A stretch of DNA of 64,000 nucleotides, taken from NCBI GenBank assembly GCA_000751835.1, contig CCMQ01000005.1, positions 124,001 to 188,000 of the forward strand, in the 5' to 3' direction. This DNA comes from Necropsobacter rosorum (lineage in GTDB: Bacteria; Pseudomonadota; Gammaproteobacteria; Enterobacterales; Pasteurellaceae). Of the stretch, positions 19,770-29,577 are shown in pieces (positions within the stretch are counted from its first letter, which is position 1; every line of letters starts with the position of its first letter). Both the position numbers and the translations under genes were made by a program. The notes under the pieces were generated by a model. That model did no database searches, had not been told where the DNA came from, and saw only the letters and a list, made by a program, of their open reading frames with translations.

Positions 19770-20153
19770 TTACAAACTTTCCGTGAAAGTACGGGTGATG
19801 ACATCGCGTTGTTGTTCCGGTGTCAGGGAGTTGAAACGCACGGCATAGCCTGAAACGCGGATGGTCAGCTGCGGATATTTTTCCGGGTGTTTTACCGCAT
19901 CTTCCAAGGTTTCGCGACGTAATACGTTAACGTTTAAGTGCTGACCGCCTTCAACTTTGACGGTTGGTGCGACGTCAACCGGTAATTCGCGATATTCGAT
20001 TTGACCTAATTCGCTCACTGCAACCACCTGATCTTCGGCATATTGCGCTTTGGCCGCCAAACAACGGGCTTCGCCTTTTTCGCTGTCCAGTAACCAGAAT
20101 GAGTTTAATAAATTGTCGTTAGCAGCTTGAGTAATTTGAATACCTTTAATCAT
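19770..20153 (-). CDS. grcA: Autonomous glycyl radical cofactor (YfiD)
   Basis: 127 residues. GrcA replaces the C-terminal radical domain of oxygen-damaged pyruvate formate-lyase. Its last ~60 residues ([12 protein letters not shown]...[16 protein letters not shown]) are nearly identical to the end of PflB at 35905-36085, including the radical Gly in RVSGYAVRF. PflA, encoded at 37266, would install the radical. The upstream region has two FNR-type sites, as expected for an anaerobically induced gene. Confidence 0.96.
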   Translation of the reverse strand: MIKGIQITQAANDNLLNSFWLLDSEKGEARCLAAKAQYAEDQVVAVSELGQIEYRELPVDVAPTVKVEGGQHLNVNVLRRETLEDAVKHPEKYPQLTIRVSGYAVRFNSLTPEQQRDVITRTFTESL

Positions 20154-20234
20154 AAAGTGCCTCCTGATTGGCTGTGTGTTAATTAAGCTAAGTTGGGCTA
20201 AATTTTATCAAGAAATTTTATCTTTTCAATTATT

Positions 20235-20291
20235 TTGATATGGATCAGATTAATTTACCGTAAGAAAAATGGTTGTTTTGATATGTATCAA
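20235..20291 (-). promoter_or_regulatory. Two FNR boxes upstream of grcA
   Basis: TTGATATGTATCAA at 20278-20291 is a perfect palindromic FNR site, and TTGATATGGATCAG at 20235-20248 matches at all but one base. Their centres lie 88 and 131 bases before the grcA start and 43 bases apart. Two tandem FNR sites also control yfiD in E. coli. The ung gene, read the other way, lies 146 bases to the right of the perfect site. Confidence 0.75.
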
Positions 20292-20436
20292 ATTTGTAGC
20301 AAGAATAGGTATTCTTGTGATATGTTTATTAACTTTTATTTAACTTTATTTTAACAATTTATTCCAAATACGAACTATTAATTTCAGCTCAGGTTATTTA
20401 TAATCTCTGCACTATTATAAATGGATAAGGCGTGAT

Positions 20437-21111
20437 ATGAAAACCTGGAAAGACGCAATCGGCAAAGAAAAAGAACAACCCTACTTTCAGCATATTTTAC
20501 AGCAGGTACAGCATGAAAGAGCAATGGGGAAAACGGTTTATCCGCCGGCCGCCGAGGTGTTTAATGCGTTTAAACTGACGGAGTTTGATCAGGTTAAAGT
20601 GGTGATTTTAGGGCAGGATCCGTACCACGGGCCTAATCAGGCGCACGGGCTGGCGTTTTCGGTGAAGCCGGGCATTGTGCCGCCGCCTTCGTTAGTCAAT
20701 ATGTATAAAGAGCTTGCCGCTGATATTGCCGGTTTTCAGATTCCGCAGCACGGTTATCTGGCGCAATGGGCGCAGCAGGGCGTGCTGCTGCTCAATACCG
20801 TATTAACGGTCGAACGCGGGCGGGCGCATTCCCACGCCAATTTCGGCTGGGAAACCTTTACCGATCATGTGATCAACGCCTTAAATCGGCAGCGGGAGCA
20901 TTTGGTTTTTCTGTTATGGGGCAGCCATGCGCAGCGTAAAGGGCAGTTTATCGATCGCGCGAAACACTGCGTTTTGTCGGCGCCGCATCCTTCCCCGCTT
21001 TCCGCTCACCGCGGTTTTTTAGGCTGTCGGCATTTCTCCAAAACCAATCAGTATTTACAACAGCATAATTTACCGGTTATCGATTGGCAGCTGCCGTTAA
21101 CCGTTGAATAA
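20437..21111 (+). CDS. ung: Uracil-DNA glycosylase
   Basis: 224 residues of family 1 UDG. Removes uracil from DNA. The active-site motif [18 protein letters not shown] (Asp water-activating, near residue 63) and the minor-groove loop [17 protein letters not shown] near 186 are intact. The order grcA divergent from ung is the same as in enterobacteria. Confidence 0.97.
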   Translation: MKTWKDAIGKEKEQPYFQHILQQVQHERAMGKTVYPPAAEVFNAFKLTEFDQVKVVILGQDPYHGPNQAHGLAFSVKPGIVPPPSLVNMYKELAADIAGFQIPQHGYLAQWAQQGVLLLNTVLTVERGRAHSHANFGWETFTDHVINALNRQREHLVFLLWGSHAQRKGQFIDRAKHCVLSAPHPSPLSAHRGFLGCRHFSKTNQYLQQHNLPVIDWQLPLTVE

Positions 21112-21132
21112 CAAAGATAAAAAGGAAGAAGT

Positions 21133-21909
21133 ATGCTCGCGATTATTTCTCCGGCGAAAACCCTTGATTTCAAAAGTGCGGTGCCGAAATTCGAATTTTC
21201 TCAACCGCACTTAACCGATTACAGCGAACAGTTGATCGCGCTTTGCCGTCAGCTTTCGCCGGCACAACTTGCCTCTCTGATGTCGATCAGCGATAAACTG
21301 GCGGGCTTAAATGTCGCCCGTTTTGCACAATGGCAGAAACATCATGACGAACAAAACGCCCGCGCGGCGATTTATGCCTTCAAAGGCGATGTTTATACCG
21401 GGCTGGAGGCAGAAAGCCTGTCGTGCGAGGATATTCGGTTTGCACAGCGGCATTTAAGAATGTTGTCCGGTTTATACGGGCTGCTGCGTCCGCTGGATTT
21501 AATGCAGCCTTATCGTCTGGAAATGGGCACTAAACTTGCCAATGCGCAGGGGCGTGATTTGTATCATTTCTGGGGCGATATTATTACCCGCTCCCTGCGG
21601 CAGGCGCTGGACGAGCAGGGCGACAACCTGCTGATTAATCTGGCCTCCGATGAATATTATAAAGCCGTGCAGGAAAAGGGGCTGAAAGCGGATATTGTGA
21701 AACCGGTTTTTCTCGACAATAAAAACGGTCGCTATAAAGTCATCAGTTTCTATGCCAAAAAAGCCCGCGGTTTAATGTGCCGTTACATCATTCAGCACCG
21801 ATTGACCGCCGTTGAGCAGCTGAAAGATTTTGATTTGGGCGGTTATTGGTTTGACCGTGCGGCATCGACAAACCATGAATTGGTATTTAAACGGGATTTG
21901 GGCGAATAA
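21133..21909 (+). CDS. yaaA: Peroxide stress protein YaaA
   Basis: 258 residues of the YaaA/DUF328 family ([56 protein letters not shown]). In E. coli it lowers free iron and limits peroxide damage. Starts 21 bases after ung. One uptake signal near the start and one in reverse 25 bases on lie inside the coding region. Confidence 0.94.
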   Translation: MLAIISPAKTLDFKSAVPKFEFSQPHLTDYSEQLIALCRQLSPAQLASLMSISDKLAGLNVARFAQWQKHHDEQNARAAIYAFKGDVYTGLEAESLSCEDIRFAQRHLRMLSGLYGLLRPLDLMQPYRLEMGTKLANAQGRDLYHFWGDIITRSLRQALDEQGDNLLINLASDEYYKAVQEKGLKADIVKPVFLDNKNGRYKVISFYAKKARGLMCRYIIQHRLTAVEQLKDFDLGGYWFDRAASTNHELVFKRDLGE

Positions 21910-21955
21910 GATGACAGAAAAAGTGAATATCGGCGGCTTGCCGACTATCGTTGCG

Positions 21956-22519
21956 ATGTTAAAAAAAATATCGCTTTTCGGCACCGCACTTTTGCTTGCC
22001 GCCTGCGCCGCGCAGCCGGAATTGTCCGTGCCGCAGGTGGTCGGGCATAATAATCGTACTTACTATCTTGCCGCGCAGCAGGATTTAGGCAGTATGGCGC
22101 GCTATTTTTATGTTACCAAAGAGGATACGCCGCAGGATTGGAAAAGTGCGGTGGAATTATTATTGGATCGCAACCGCCAGCAACGGACGTTAGATGATCG
22201 TATTCAGCTGCGCCGGCGGGTGTATCAAAATACAGCCGTGCCGCGTTTTGATCTTTATCGTCAGGATGATGTGCTGTATGGGTTTGTGATTTATCCGCCG
22301 AGCGCACAGAATAAGGATTGGCGGGTGGATGTGTCGAAGGGCAAAGATGTGCCGCTGTGCGGCTTTATTCAATATCAGTATTCGGTAAAAATCGCCAAGA
22401 ACAAAAAGCTGATGAATATGAGCAAAAGCAAAATCGTCAGTTATCTGAAAAAATATGTTGCGGATAAGGAAATGGCGCAGCTGAAGCAGGCAAGCTGGCC
22501 GTGGAGCTGTGAAAAATAG
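21956..22519 (+). CDS. Putative lipoprotein of unknown function
   Basis: 187 residues. MLKKISLFGTALLLAACAAQ is a lipoprotein signal with lipobox LAAC (Cys at 17). The mature part has no family I recognise; it contains many charged residues and one more Cys near the C-terminus (WPWSCEK). An in-frame ATG at 21911 would add 15 hydrophilic residues ahead of the signal peptide, so 21956 is preferred, although its ribosome site is weak. Its stop overlaps the fieF GTG start (TAGTG). Confidence 0.75.
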   Translation: MLKKISLFGTALLLAACAAQPELSVPQVVGHNNRTYYLAAQQDLGSMARYFYVTKEDTPQDWKSAVELLLDRNRQQRTLDDRIQLRRRVYQNTAVPRFDLYRQDDVLYGFVIYPPSAQNKDWRVDVSKGKDVPLCGFIQYQYSVKIAKNKKLMNMSKSKIVSYLKKYVADKEMAQLKQASWPWSCEK

Positions 22520-23412
22520 TGCGGACTTATTCGTTACAGGTAAAAAAAGCCGCAAATTTGGCGGTGTTGACGGCCTTGGTGCTGATTTTAGCTAAAGGCG
22601 TTGCGTGGTGGCAGACCGGGTCCGTCAGTATGCTGGCGTCGATTACGGATTCCCTGCTGGATTTGCTGGCATCCTGCATGAATATGCTGATTTTGCGTTT
22701 CGCGCTGATGCCGGCGGATCATAATCACTCGTTCGGACACGGTAAAGCGGAATCGCTGGCGGCGCTGGCGCAAAGCGCGTTTATTTCCGGTTCCGCCATT
22801 TTCCTGTTATTGCAGGGCATTCACCGCTTAAATACGCCTCAGCCGTTAAGCAATACGGCGTTGGGGATTGCGGTGACGCTTTTTTCCATTGTCGCCACAT
22901 TAGGGTTGGTGTGCTATCAAAGCCGCGTAATCCGGCAGACGGACAGTCCGGCGATTAAAGCGGATCGTTTGCATTATCAGACCGATTTGCTGATGAATAT
23001 TGCGATCCTGCTTTCGCTGGGGCTGAGCGCATACGGCTTTATTGCCGCAGATGCGCTGTTTGCGATTCTTATCGCGGTTTATATTCTGTTTAATGCGGGC
23101 AAAATGTTATTTGATGCCGTGCAGTTATTGCTGGATCAGGCGCTGCCGCCGACAGAAATCCAACGCATCGAACAGCTGATTTTATCCGATCCGCAGATTC
23201 TCGGTTTTCATGACCTGCGCACCCGACGCTCCGGTGCGGTGCGTTTTATCCAGTTTCATCTGGAACTGGATGATCACCTGTCTTTTTTGCAGGCGCATGC
23301 CATTACGGATCAGTTGGAACGCCGGTTAAGAGAATTGTTTGCGCAGGTCGATATTGTGATTCACCATGAACCGACCAGTGTGGTGCAGACGGAACAGCAA
23401 GGCAAACCATAA
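22519..23412 (+). CDS. fieF: Cation diffusion facilitator, FieF-like
   Basis: 297 residues. CDF-family exporter of Fe2+/Zn2+ from the cytoplasm by proton exchange. Six membrane helices occupy the first ~205 residues; the metal site is visible as DSLLDLLAS (TM2) and HYQTD (TM5), with HNHSFGHGKAE in the loop between. The C-terminal cytoplasmic domain contains HDLRTRRSGAVRFIQFHLELD. GTG start overlapping the preceding stop. pfkA follows, as in E. coli. Confidence 0.93.
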   Translation: MRTYSLQVKKAANLAVLTALVLILAKGVAWWQTGSVSMLASITDSLLDLLASCMNMLILRFALMPADHNHSFGHGKAESLAALAQSAFISGSAIFLLLQGIHRLNTPQPLSNTALGIAVTLFSIVATLGLVCYQSRVIRQTDSPAIKADRLHYQTDLLMNIAILLSLGLSAYGFIAADALFAILIAVYILFNAGKMLFDAVQLLLDQALPPTEIQRIEQLILSDPQILGFHDLRTRRSGAVRFIQFHLELDDHLSFLQAHAITDQLERRLRELFAQVDIVIHHEPTSVVQTEQQGKP

Positions 23413-23549
23413 GCGTTCAGCGCCGCGCAACATAATTAGACCTAAATCAAAATATGTGAGAATTCACAAAAATTTTGCTAGAGCCGCTTAGGTGAATGGT
23501 GTAATCTTAGCGACAGTTTTTATATTGTAACGTTTAATAAGGTATATTT

Positions 23550-24515
23550 ATGATTAAAAAAATTGCTGTATTGACAAGTGGCGGCGATGCGCCGGGAATG
23601 AATGCCGCGATTCGCGGCGTTGTGCGTTCTGCGTTGGCGGAAGGGCTGGACGTGTATGGTATTTATGACGGCTATCATGGTTTATATCACAATAAAATCA
23701 AACAATTGACCCGTTACAGCGTATCCGATGTGATTAACCGCGGCGGCACATTCTTAGGTTCGGCGCGTTTTCCGGAATTTAAAGACCCTGCGGTGCGTGC
23801 CAAATGCGCGGAAATTCTGCGCTCGCACGGTATCGACGCATTAGTGGTGATCGGCGGTGACGGTTCCTATATGGGGGCGAAATTATTAACCGAAGAACAC
23901 GGTTTTCCTTGCGTCGGCATTCCGGGCACCATTGATAACGACGTGGCGGGAACGGATTATACCATCGGTTATCAAACCGCTTTGCAAACTGCGGTGGAAG
24001 CCATCGACCGGTTGCGCGACACCTCAAGTTCTCACCAGCGTATTTCCATTGTGGAAATTATGGGCAGACATTGCAGCGATTTAACCATTTCCGCCGGAAT
24101 TGCCGGTGGCTGCGAATATATCGTCGCCTCCGAAGTGGAATTTAACCGCGAAGAATTGATCCAACAGATTGAACGCAGCATCGCAAACGGCAAACGACAT
24201 GCGCTGATTGTGATTACCGAATTAATTTGTGATGTGAATGCCTTGGCGAAAGAAATTGAATCGCGCGTACACCATGAAACCCGTGCCACTGTACTGGGGC
24301 ATATCCAGCGCGGCGGTACGCCTTGCGCCTTTGACCGTATTCTGGCCTCCCGTATGGGCGTGTATGCCGTGGATTTGCTGCTGCAAGGGAAAGGCGGTTA
24401 TTGCGTCGGCATCCAAAACGAACAACTGGTTCACCACGATATTATTGACGCCATTAATAATATGCGCCGTGAGTTTAAAGCCGATTTAATGGCCATGTCG
24501 AAACGGTTATTCTGA
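23550..24515 (+). CDS. pfkA: 6-phosphofructokinase
   Basis: 321 residues. ATP-dependent phosphofructokinase of glycolysis. ATP loop [16 protein letters not shown] at the N-terminus, [12 protein letters not shown] near 102, catalytic Asp in [21 protein letters not shown] near 127-130, and the F6P-binding [10 protein letters not shown] and GHIQRGGTP. Stand-alone gene with its own terminator. Confidence 0.97.
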   Translation: MIKKIAVLTSGGDAPGMNAAIRGVVRSALAEGLDVYGIYDGYHGLYHNKIKQLTRYSVSDVINRGGTFLGSARFPEFKDPAVRAKCAEILRSHGIDALVVIGGDGSYMGAKLLTEEHGFPCVGIPGTIDNDVAGTDYTIGYQTALQTAVEAIDRLRDTSSSHQRISIVEIMGRHCSDLTISAGIAGGCEYIVASEVEFNREELIQQIERSIANGKRHALIVITELICDVNALAKEIESRVHHETRATVLGHIQRGGTPCAFDRILASRMGVYAVDLLLQGKGGYCVGIQNEQLVHHDIIDAINNMRREFKADLMAMSKRLF

Positions 24516-24532
24516 TTTATCTCATCTGTATC

Positions 24533-24565
24533 ATCAAGGCATCCGGGTAGGGTGCCTTGATTTTA
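24533..24565 (+). terminator. Terminator of pfkA
   Basis: ATCAAGGCA (24533-24541) pairs with TGCCTTGAT (24553-24561), 11-base loop, followed by TTTT counting the end of the stem. Confidence 0.85.
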
Positions 24566-24569
24566 TGGG

Positions 24570-25334
24570 TTAAACGAGGTCTAAATTTACTTTTTGACAG
24601 ATCTGTTTATAGTGATCTTGATTGATATCGGTATCAGTAATTATTTTGTGTATTTGTTCCAATTTTGCAGAAACCAATAAGTATCCGGTACGAAATTTAT
24701 TGCTGCAAGCTAGTACATAGACTTGTTGAGTGATTTCAAAAATTAATTTTTTGATCATCATCTGCTCATTACCAATTGATGTGATGCCTATTTCTGGATC
24801 GATCCCGTGTACGCCGATAAATGCTTTTACCGCCTTAAAATTTTTTAATGTATTAATTGCAAAGTCACCAACGAAAGCGGGAGGATTTTTAGTAAGCATA
24901 CCTCCAATTGAAATGACATCCACAGAATCGCATTCTGATAGTTCGGCCGCTACAGCCAGTGAATTGGTAATGACAATAAGATATTTATTTGCATATTTTT
25001 TTATTACTTGCGCAAGGTAATAACTGTTGGATGATTCATCGATAATAATCGTATCCCTATCTGATATATATTGATAAGCGCGTTCTGCAATCTTCATTTT
25101 ACTCTCACTGTCTTTAAAAATATTCCCGGCCGGAACAGTCAGAGTTAAGTGATTATCTAGACTTCTTGCACCACCATGAGTTCGGATCAATAGCCCTTGT
25201 TTTTCCAGTGATCTCATCATCGTACGTATGGTTACTGTAGAACATTGTAGATAATGGCTTAATTCCGTATTGTCCACATGACCTTGTTCTTCCAGTAAAT
25301 CTAAAATTTTCTGCTCTTTTTCGCTAAATTTCAT
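24570..25334 (-). CDS. DeoR-family transcriptional regulator of the sugar-acid cluster
   Basis: 254 residues. N-terminal DeoR helix-turn-helix (EKEQKILDLLEEQGHVDNTELSHYLQCSTVTIRTMMRSLEKQGLLIRTHGGA, residues 5-57) and a C-terminal DeoRC sensor domain of the phosphosugar-isomerase-like fold (DTIIIDESSNSYYLAQVI, IGGMLTKNPPAFVGDFA). It is divergent from the pdxA2-kinase-isomerase-permease genes, so it most likely represses them and responds to a phosphorylated sugar acid (inference). Its base composition is more A+T-rich than the core genes around it, as in the whole cluster. Confidence 0.88.
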   Translation of the reverse strand: MKFSEKEQKILDLLEEQGHVDNTELSHYLQCSTVTIRTMMRSLEKQGLLIRTHGGARSLDNHLTLTVPAGNIFKDSESKMKIAERAYQYISDRDTIIIDESSNSYYLAQVIKKYANKYLIVITNSLAVAAELSECDSVDVISIGGMLTKNPPAFVGDFAINTLKNFKAVKAFIGVHGIDPEIGITSIGNEQMMIKKLIFEITQQVYVLACSNKFRTGYLLVSAKLEQIHKIITDTDINQDHYKQICQKVNLDLV

Positions 25335-25371
25335 AGGTTTCTTTCTCGCTTAGATTTTTTATATTCTCTAA

Positions 25372-25400
25372 TATTTTCGTTTTAAATGCAAACGAAAATA
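25372..25400. promoter_or_regulatory. Perfect palindrome, candidate DeoR-type operator 1
   Basis: TATTTTCGTTT (25372-25382) and AAACGAAAATA (25390-25400) form an 11-bp inverted repeat with a 7-base centre, 38 bases from the regulator start. A second related site lies next to the pdxA2 ribosome site. A weak CRP-like half-site (TGTGA at 25425) lies between them. Confidence 0.6.
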
Positions 25401-25500
25401 AATGGATATAATTGACATAATTTTTGTGATCCAGATCCAATTGTGATGATTTTTTATAAAAAAAGACTTGATAAGCATTTAAGAAAGATCAAATATAATT

Positions 25501-25530
25501 TTCGATTTTCTTTGTATAAAATAAATCGAA
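25501..25530. promoter_or_regulatory. Inverted repeat, candidate DeoR-type operator 2
   Basis: TTCGATTT (25501-25508) and AAATCGAA (25523-25530) flank 14 bases and end just before AAAGGAG, the pdxA2 ribosome site. The TTTTCG core is shared with operator 1, so a repressor binding both would block the pdxA2 transcript start or early elongation. Confidence 0.5.
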
Positions 25531-25541
25531 AGGAGTGATTT

Positions 25542-26555
25542 ATGATAAAACCTGTTATTGCATTAACGCTAGGTGATCCGGCTGGTATCGGACCAGAAAT
25601 TGTTATGGACACTATGCTGTGTAAAGAAATTCATGATGTTTGTAAACCTTTTGTTATTGGCAGCATTGCTATTTTAGAGAGAGCGGCCAAGGTTAGAGGG
25701 GTTTTTCCAAAATATAAAAAGATTAATGATCCTGCGGAAGCTGATTATGAGTTTGGTACTTTAGACGTTTTGGAAACCGGTAATTACGATATCGACTCTA
25801 TTAAATGGGGGGATGTTCAGGCTCTGGCTGGACAAATGTCTTACGATTGGATCATTAAATCTATTCGACTGGGATTAGCAAAAAAAATTGATGCGGTTTC
25901 AACAGCGCCGATCCACAAAGGAGCCATTAAACTGGTCGGCGTGAAAGAACCCGGACATACCGAAATTTATCAAAATGAGACTAATTCATCTTATGGCTTG
26001 ACTATGTTCAGCTGTCATAAATTAAGAGTTTTTTTCGTTAGTCGTCATATGTCACTAATCGATGCATGTAAATACGCCAATAAAGAAAATGTTTTGAATT
26101 GCATTGTTAATATTGATCAGGAGTTAAGAAATATCGGTATTGAGAATCCTTTAATTGCAGTTGCGGCGCTAAATCCGCACGGTGGCGACAACGGATTATT
26201 TGGGCGCGAGGAAATTAACGAACTGATTCCGGCAGTGGAAGAAGCGAAACAACATGGTATTAATGCGGTTGGTCCGCTTCCTGCCGATTCACTCTTTCAT
26301 ATCGGTAAATCGGGTAAATATGATGCAATTCTTTCTCTTTACCATGATCAGGGACATATTGCCTGTAAAACTTATGATTTTGAAAAATCCGTCACCATTA
26401 CTTTTGGTTTGCCGTTTATGCGTAGTTCGGTTGACCATGGTACTGCTTTTGATATTGCAGGGAAAAATATTGCCAATGGCATCAGTATGATTGAATCGAC
26501 CAAAGTACTCGCGGAATACACATCTAAATATATGAATAAAAGGAACTCAATATAA
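25542..26555 (+). CDS. pdxA2: PdxA2-type 4-phospho-sugar-acid dehydrogenase
   Basis: 337 residues of the PdxA family: LTLGDPAGIGPEI at the N-terminus, STAPIHKGAI, GHTEIYQ, LNPHGGDNGLFGREE with metal/substrate His, and LYHDQGHIACK. True PdxA oxidises 4-phosphohydroxythreonine for vitamin B6; PdxA2 paralogues next to DUF1537 kinases oxidise 4-phospho-D-threonate or 4-phospho-D-erythronate, giving dihydroxyacetone phosphate and CO2. The neighbours here (kinase, isomerase, permease, DeoR regulator) support the catabolic role. First gene of the operon, with strong AAAGGAG. Confidence 0.85.
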   Translation: MIKPVIALTLGDPAGIGPEIVMDTMLCKEIHDVCKPFVIGSIAILERAAKVRGVFPKYKKINDPAEADYEFGTLDVLETGNYDIDSIKWGDVQALAGQMSYDWIIKSIRLGLAKKIDAVSTAPIHKGAIKLVGVKEPGHTEIYQNETNSSYGLTMFSCHKLRVFFVSRHMSLIDACKYANKENVLNCIVNIDQELRNIGIENPLIAVAALNPHGGDNGLFGREEINELIPAVEEAKQHGINAVGPLPADSLFHIGKSGKYDAILSLYHDQGHIACKTYDFEKSVTITFGLPFMRSSVDHGTAFDIAGKNIANGISMIESTKVLAEYTSKYMNKRNSI

Positions 26556-26628
26556 AAACGTTGTTATTTTTGACCGCACTTTTGAATGTGTATAAACAGC
26601 AAAGTTCTTAAATCTCAGGAGGTATATT

Positions 26629-27990
26629 ATGCCTGTCATTGGAGTTATAGCAGATGATTTGACCGGTGCGACCACAACAGGTGTGTTGTTGGCGCGTTCA
26701 GGTTCTAAAACCACTGTATTCTTTAATACTGAAGCGGCTCAAAAACTGAATTCCGAAATGGATTCTGAATCGGTTTTAATCAGTACTAACAGCCGTCCGT
26801 TAATGAAACATGAAGCATATAAATATGTGCAAGACGCAACTTCTGTTTTAAAAAATATGGGCGTCCAATTTTTTACCAAACGTATTGATACGACTATGCG
26901 AGGCGGGATTGGCGTGGAAATTGACGCAATGTTGGATCTTCTGTCCGAAGATTTTATTGCGGTTGTTGTGCCTGCGATGCCTCAATCCCGACGCATTATG
27001 GTTGGTGGGTATTCGGTTATTGATGGTGTTGCACTAACAAGTACGCCGGTGGCACAAGATGTCAGAACTCCGGTGAAAGAGGGGTATATTCCCGCGCTAT
27101 TGGCTACTCAGACGCACCGTAAAATCGGACTTATCGGGCTCAATGATGTAATGCACGGTATCTACGATATCAAGATCGCATTAATGGAGCAAATTAAGCA
27201 GGGCAATCAGATTATTGTAGTGGACGCCATTACGTTAGAGGACGTTTCTAATATCGCACATGCTTGTTTACTGCTTGAAAATAATATTTTAGCCGTTGAT
27301 CCCGGTCCATTTACGGTCGCGTTGAATTTTCATCGGGGAATTATTCATAAAGAAGAACCGAATATACCTAAAAACGGGGATAAATGTGCGGAGGGGAAAA
27401 CCGCGTTGGTTGTTGCCGGTAGTGCAACCTCTGTGACGAAACTTCAGATGGAGGCGCTGTGTCGTGATAAACGTAACGCTGTGATTTCCGTCGATCCTCT
27501 TTTATTGATAGAAGGGGGCGAAATTGCGGATAAAGAGGCGAAACGCATCATTAATCGCGTTAAAAATTACATGTCAGATAAACAGCCGCCAAGAGCAATC
27601 TTACTTGAAACTGCACTACACGGGCCTTTACTTAATTTAAATGAGGAAGATGAGAAACGTAATTATATTCATGGTGAAAGTGCTGAACGTATTAATGCGG
27701 GATTAGGTACGATTATTGCCGAAATTTTCAGCGTTGTCGGTTTCGAGCGTTTTGCCGGTATTTACGCAACGGGCGGCGATACGATGGTGAATATATGTAA
27801 TCAACTGGATGTCTCCGCGATTGAAGTCATTGATTATGTTATTCCGCAAGCTGATGTGGGACGTTTAATTGGTAAATTTAATAACAGCATGCCGATTATT
27901 GGAAAAGGCGGGCTGACCGGTAACGAAAATACGGCATGTGAAATCGTTGATCGCTTGTTCCTTGAAGCTTGTCGGGACGCGGATAATTAA
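26629..27990 (+). CDS. Four-carbon acid sugar kinase (DUF1537)
   Basis: 453 residues. The N-terminal substrate domain starts VIGVIADDLTGATTTGVLLARSG (DUF1537 Asp motif) and contains FTKRIDTTMRGGIG; the C-terminal nucleotide domain has VVAGSATSVTKLQ and IYATGGDTMVNIC. These kinases phosphorylate D-threonate, D-erythronate or similar acids at C4. Paired with pdxA2, the product would be oxidised to a C3 phosphate. Which acid is used cannot be told from sequence alone. An uptake signal lies in the gap upstream, and AGGAGG precedes the start. Confidence 0.87.
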   Translation: MPVIGVIADDLTGATTTGVLLARSGSKTTVFFNTEAAQKLNSEMDSESVLISTNSRPLMKHEAYKYVQDATSVLKNMGVQFFTKRIDTTMRGGIGVEIDAMLDLLSEDFIAVVVPAMPQSRRIMVGGYSVIDGVALTSTPVAQDVRTPVKEGYIPALLATQTHRKIGLIGLNDVMHGIYDIKIALMEQIKQGNQIIVVDAITLEDVSNIAHACLLLENNILAVDPGPFTVALNFHRGIIHKEEPNIPKNGDKCAEGKTALVVAGSATSVTKLQMEALCRDKRNAVISVDPLLLIEGGEIADKEAKRIINRVKNYMSDKQPPRAILLETALHGPLLNLNEEDEKRNYIHGESAERINAGLGTIIAEIFSVVGFERFAGIYATGGDTMVNICNQLDVSAIEVIDYVIPQADVGRLIGKFNNSMPIIGKGGLTGNENTACEIVDRLFLEACRDADN

Positions 27991-28007
27991 TAAACAGGAG
28001 AATGGAT

Positions 28008-28460
28008 ATGAAAATTGCAATTGGTTGTGATGAAGCGGCCTATCGTTTAAAGGTTGAAATTATGAAACATTTGGATGAATTAGGTGTTGAATATGATGAT
28101 TTCGGTGCCGGTGAAGGCGACATTGTTCTTTATCCTGACGTTGCCGAGAGTGTGGCAATTGCAGTCGCTGAAGGAAAATATGAACGAGGTATTTTAACCT
28201 GTGGTACCGGTATAGGCATGTGTATTACCGCTAATAAGATACCGGGTATTCGGGCGGCGGTATGTCATGATGTGTTTTCTGCTGAACGCTCAAGAAAAAG
28301 TAACAATGCCCAAATTATGTGCTTGGGCGAACGTGTCATTGGTGTTGAGCTAGCAAAATCTTTAATTGATGTATGGTTGAAGTGTGGCTTTGCAGAGGGA
28401 AGATCCGTACCCAAAGTAAAACGAATTAATGAGATTGATACGAAGTATCGTAAAAAATAA
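28008..28460 (+). CDS. RpiB/LacAB-family sugar-phosphate isomerase
   Basis: 150 residues: MKIAIGCDEAAYRLKVEIMKHL, YPDVAESVA, and the catalytic Cys region ILTCGTGIGMCITANKIPGIRAA. RpiB-family enzymes interconvert aldose and ketose phosphates. Start 28008 is chosen because AGGAG ends 7 bases before it; an in-frame ATG at 28002 lies only one base from that site. In this cluster it may act on a four-carbon keto-sugar phosphate (inference). Family certain, substrate unknown. Confidence 0.85.
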   Translation: MKIAIGCDEAAYRLKVEIMKHLDELGVEYDDFGAGEGDIVLYPDVAESVAIAVAEGKYERGILTCGTGIGMCITANKIPGIRAAVCHDVFSAERSRKSNNAQIMCLGERVIGVELAKSLIDVWLKCGFAEGRSVPKVKRINEIDTKYRKK

Positions 28461-28510
28461 CGTTATTAATTAAAGCGTGATCTTACTGAATGATAATTAG
28501 GAGACAAGTT

Positions 28511-29564
28511 ATGTTTAAATTGAAACGTAATAAAGAAGGACATATCGATCTTGGATTAATGGATAAAATGATGAAAATTCCCGGCGGGCTTGTTATTATT
28601 CCTTTGTTACTTGCCGTTTTCATTAAGACATTTTTTCCCAGGCTTTTTTGAGATAGGCGGTTTTACCAGCGGGCTGTTCAAAAATGGTCAACCGGCCATG
28701 ATGGGGATTTTTCTAATTTTATGCGGTGCATCTATCAATATAAGACAAGTGGGAATGCCGCTGTATAAAGGTGTAGTATTAACAGGGATTAAATTTGTTT
28801 TAGGTGTCGCTGTCGGATTGTCTGTGGGGATGTTTTTTGGACCGGAAGGCATTTGGGGATTATCTCCGATAGTATTAATTGCTGCTATTACAAATTCCAA
28901 CGGTTCGCTTTATATTTCCCTTTCATCGCAATTTGGAAACTCTACCGATACAGGGGCAATTTCTATTCTATCACTGAATGACGGACCATTTTTTACTTTG
29001 ATTGCGTTAGGTGCAAGCGGTTTAGCCAATATTCCGTTTATGGCGGTCGTTGCGACATTAATTCCGCTACTGATAGGTTTCATTTGGGGCAATATTGATA
29101 ATACTTTCCGAGCATTGTGTGCTAAAGCGCAACCGGTCATTATTTTCTTTATGACGATTGCCATTGGATCCGGTACCGATATTAATACCATTTTGGTTGC
29201 CGGGGCGTCAGGTATTATTTTAGGTTTGTTATCCACGCTTACTGCGGCGGTATTTTTCTATATTTTTAATATTTTCTTACCGAAGAGGGAACGTAATGCA
29301 ATGGGGGCGGCCATTGGCACAACAGCATTAAATTCAGCCATGACACCTGCTGCCGTTGCTGATGCCGACCCTATGTTTGCGCCTCATGTTCCGTTAGCAA
29401 CCGCTCAATGTGCGACCGCTTCAATTATTACATTATTCCTCTGCCCTTTTATTGTTGCATTTTTCGATCGACAAATGCGTAAAAATAAACTAGGTATTTA
29501 TTCCGCTGAAGGATGGGCGGGCCAAAAAATTGCAGCTGAAGAAGCGGCAGTTCAAAAAGCATAG
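28511..29564 (+). pseudogene. 2-keto-3-deoxygluconate permease-like transporter, frameshifted
   Basis: KdgT-family permease, about 350 residues in all. Frame one runs from ATG 28511 (AGGAG upstream) through IPGGLVIIPLLLAVFIKTFFPR and stops at 28649. The rest, from FFPGFFEIGGFTSGLFKNG to the end, is one base further on (+1), so a single extra base lies in or near TTTTTTCCC at 28631-28639. The family is otherwise well conserved (NSNGSLYISL, GTTALNSAMTPAAVADADP). Ten hydrophobic segments are seen. It is probably the uptake system of the cluster. The break could be a mutation, a sequence error, or +1 slippage at CCC-AGG. Confidence 0.8.
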
Positions 29565-29577
29565 CCTTGGCGAAATA

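Noticed and set aside
28637-28642. Programmed +1 frameshift at CCC-AGG in the permease
   Set aside because: Possible in principle, but no stimulatory element was seen and a homopolymer indel is simpler; kept only as a side note.
28590-28650. Start of the permease at 28590 as a separate gene
   Set aside because: It has no ribosome site and its first residues are out of frame with the family start, which is found at 28511 in the other frame.
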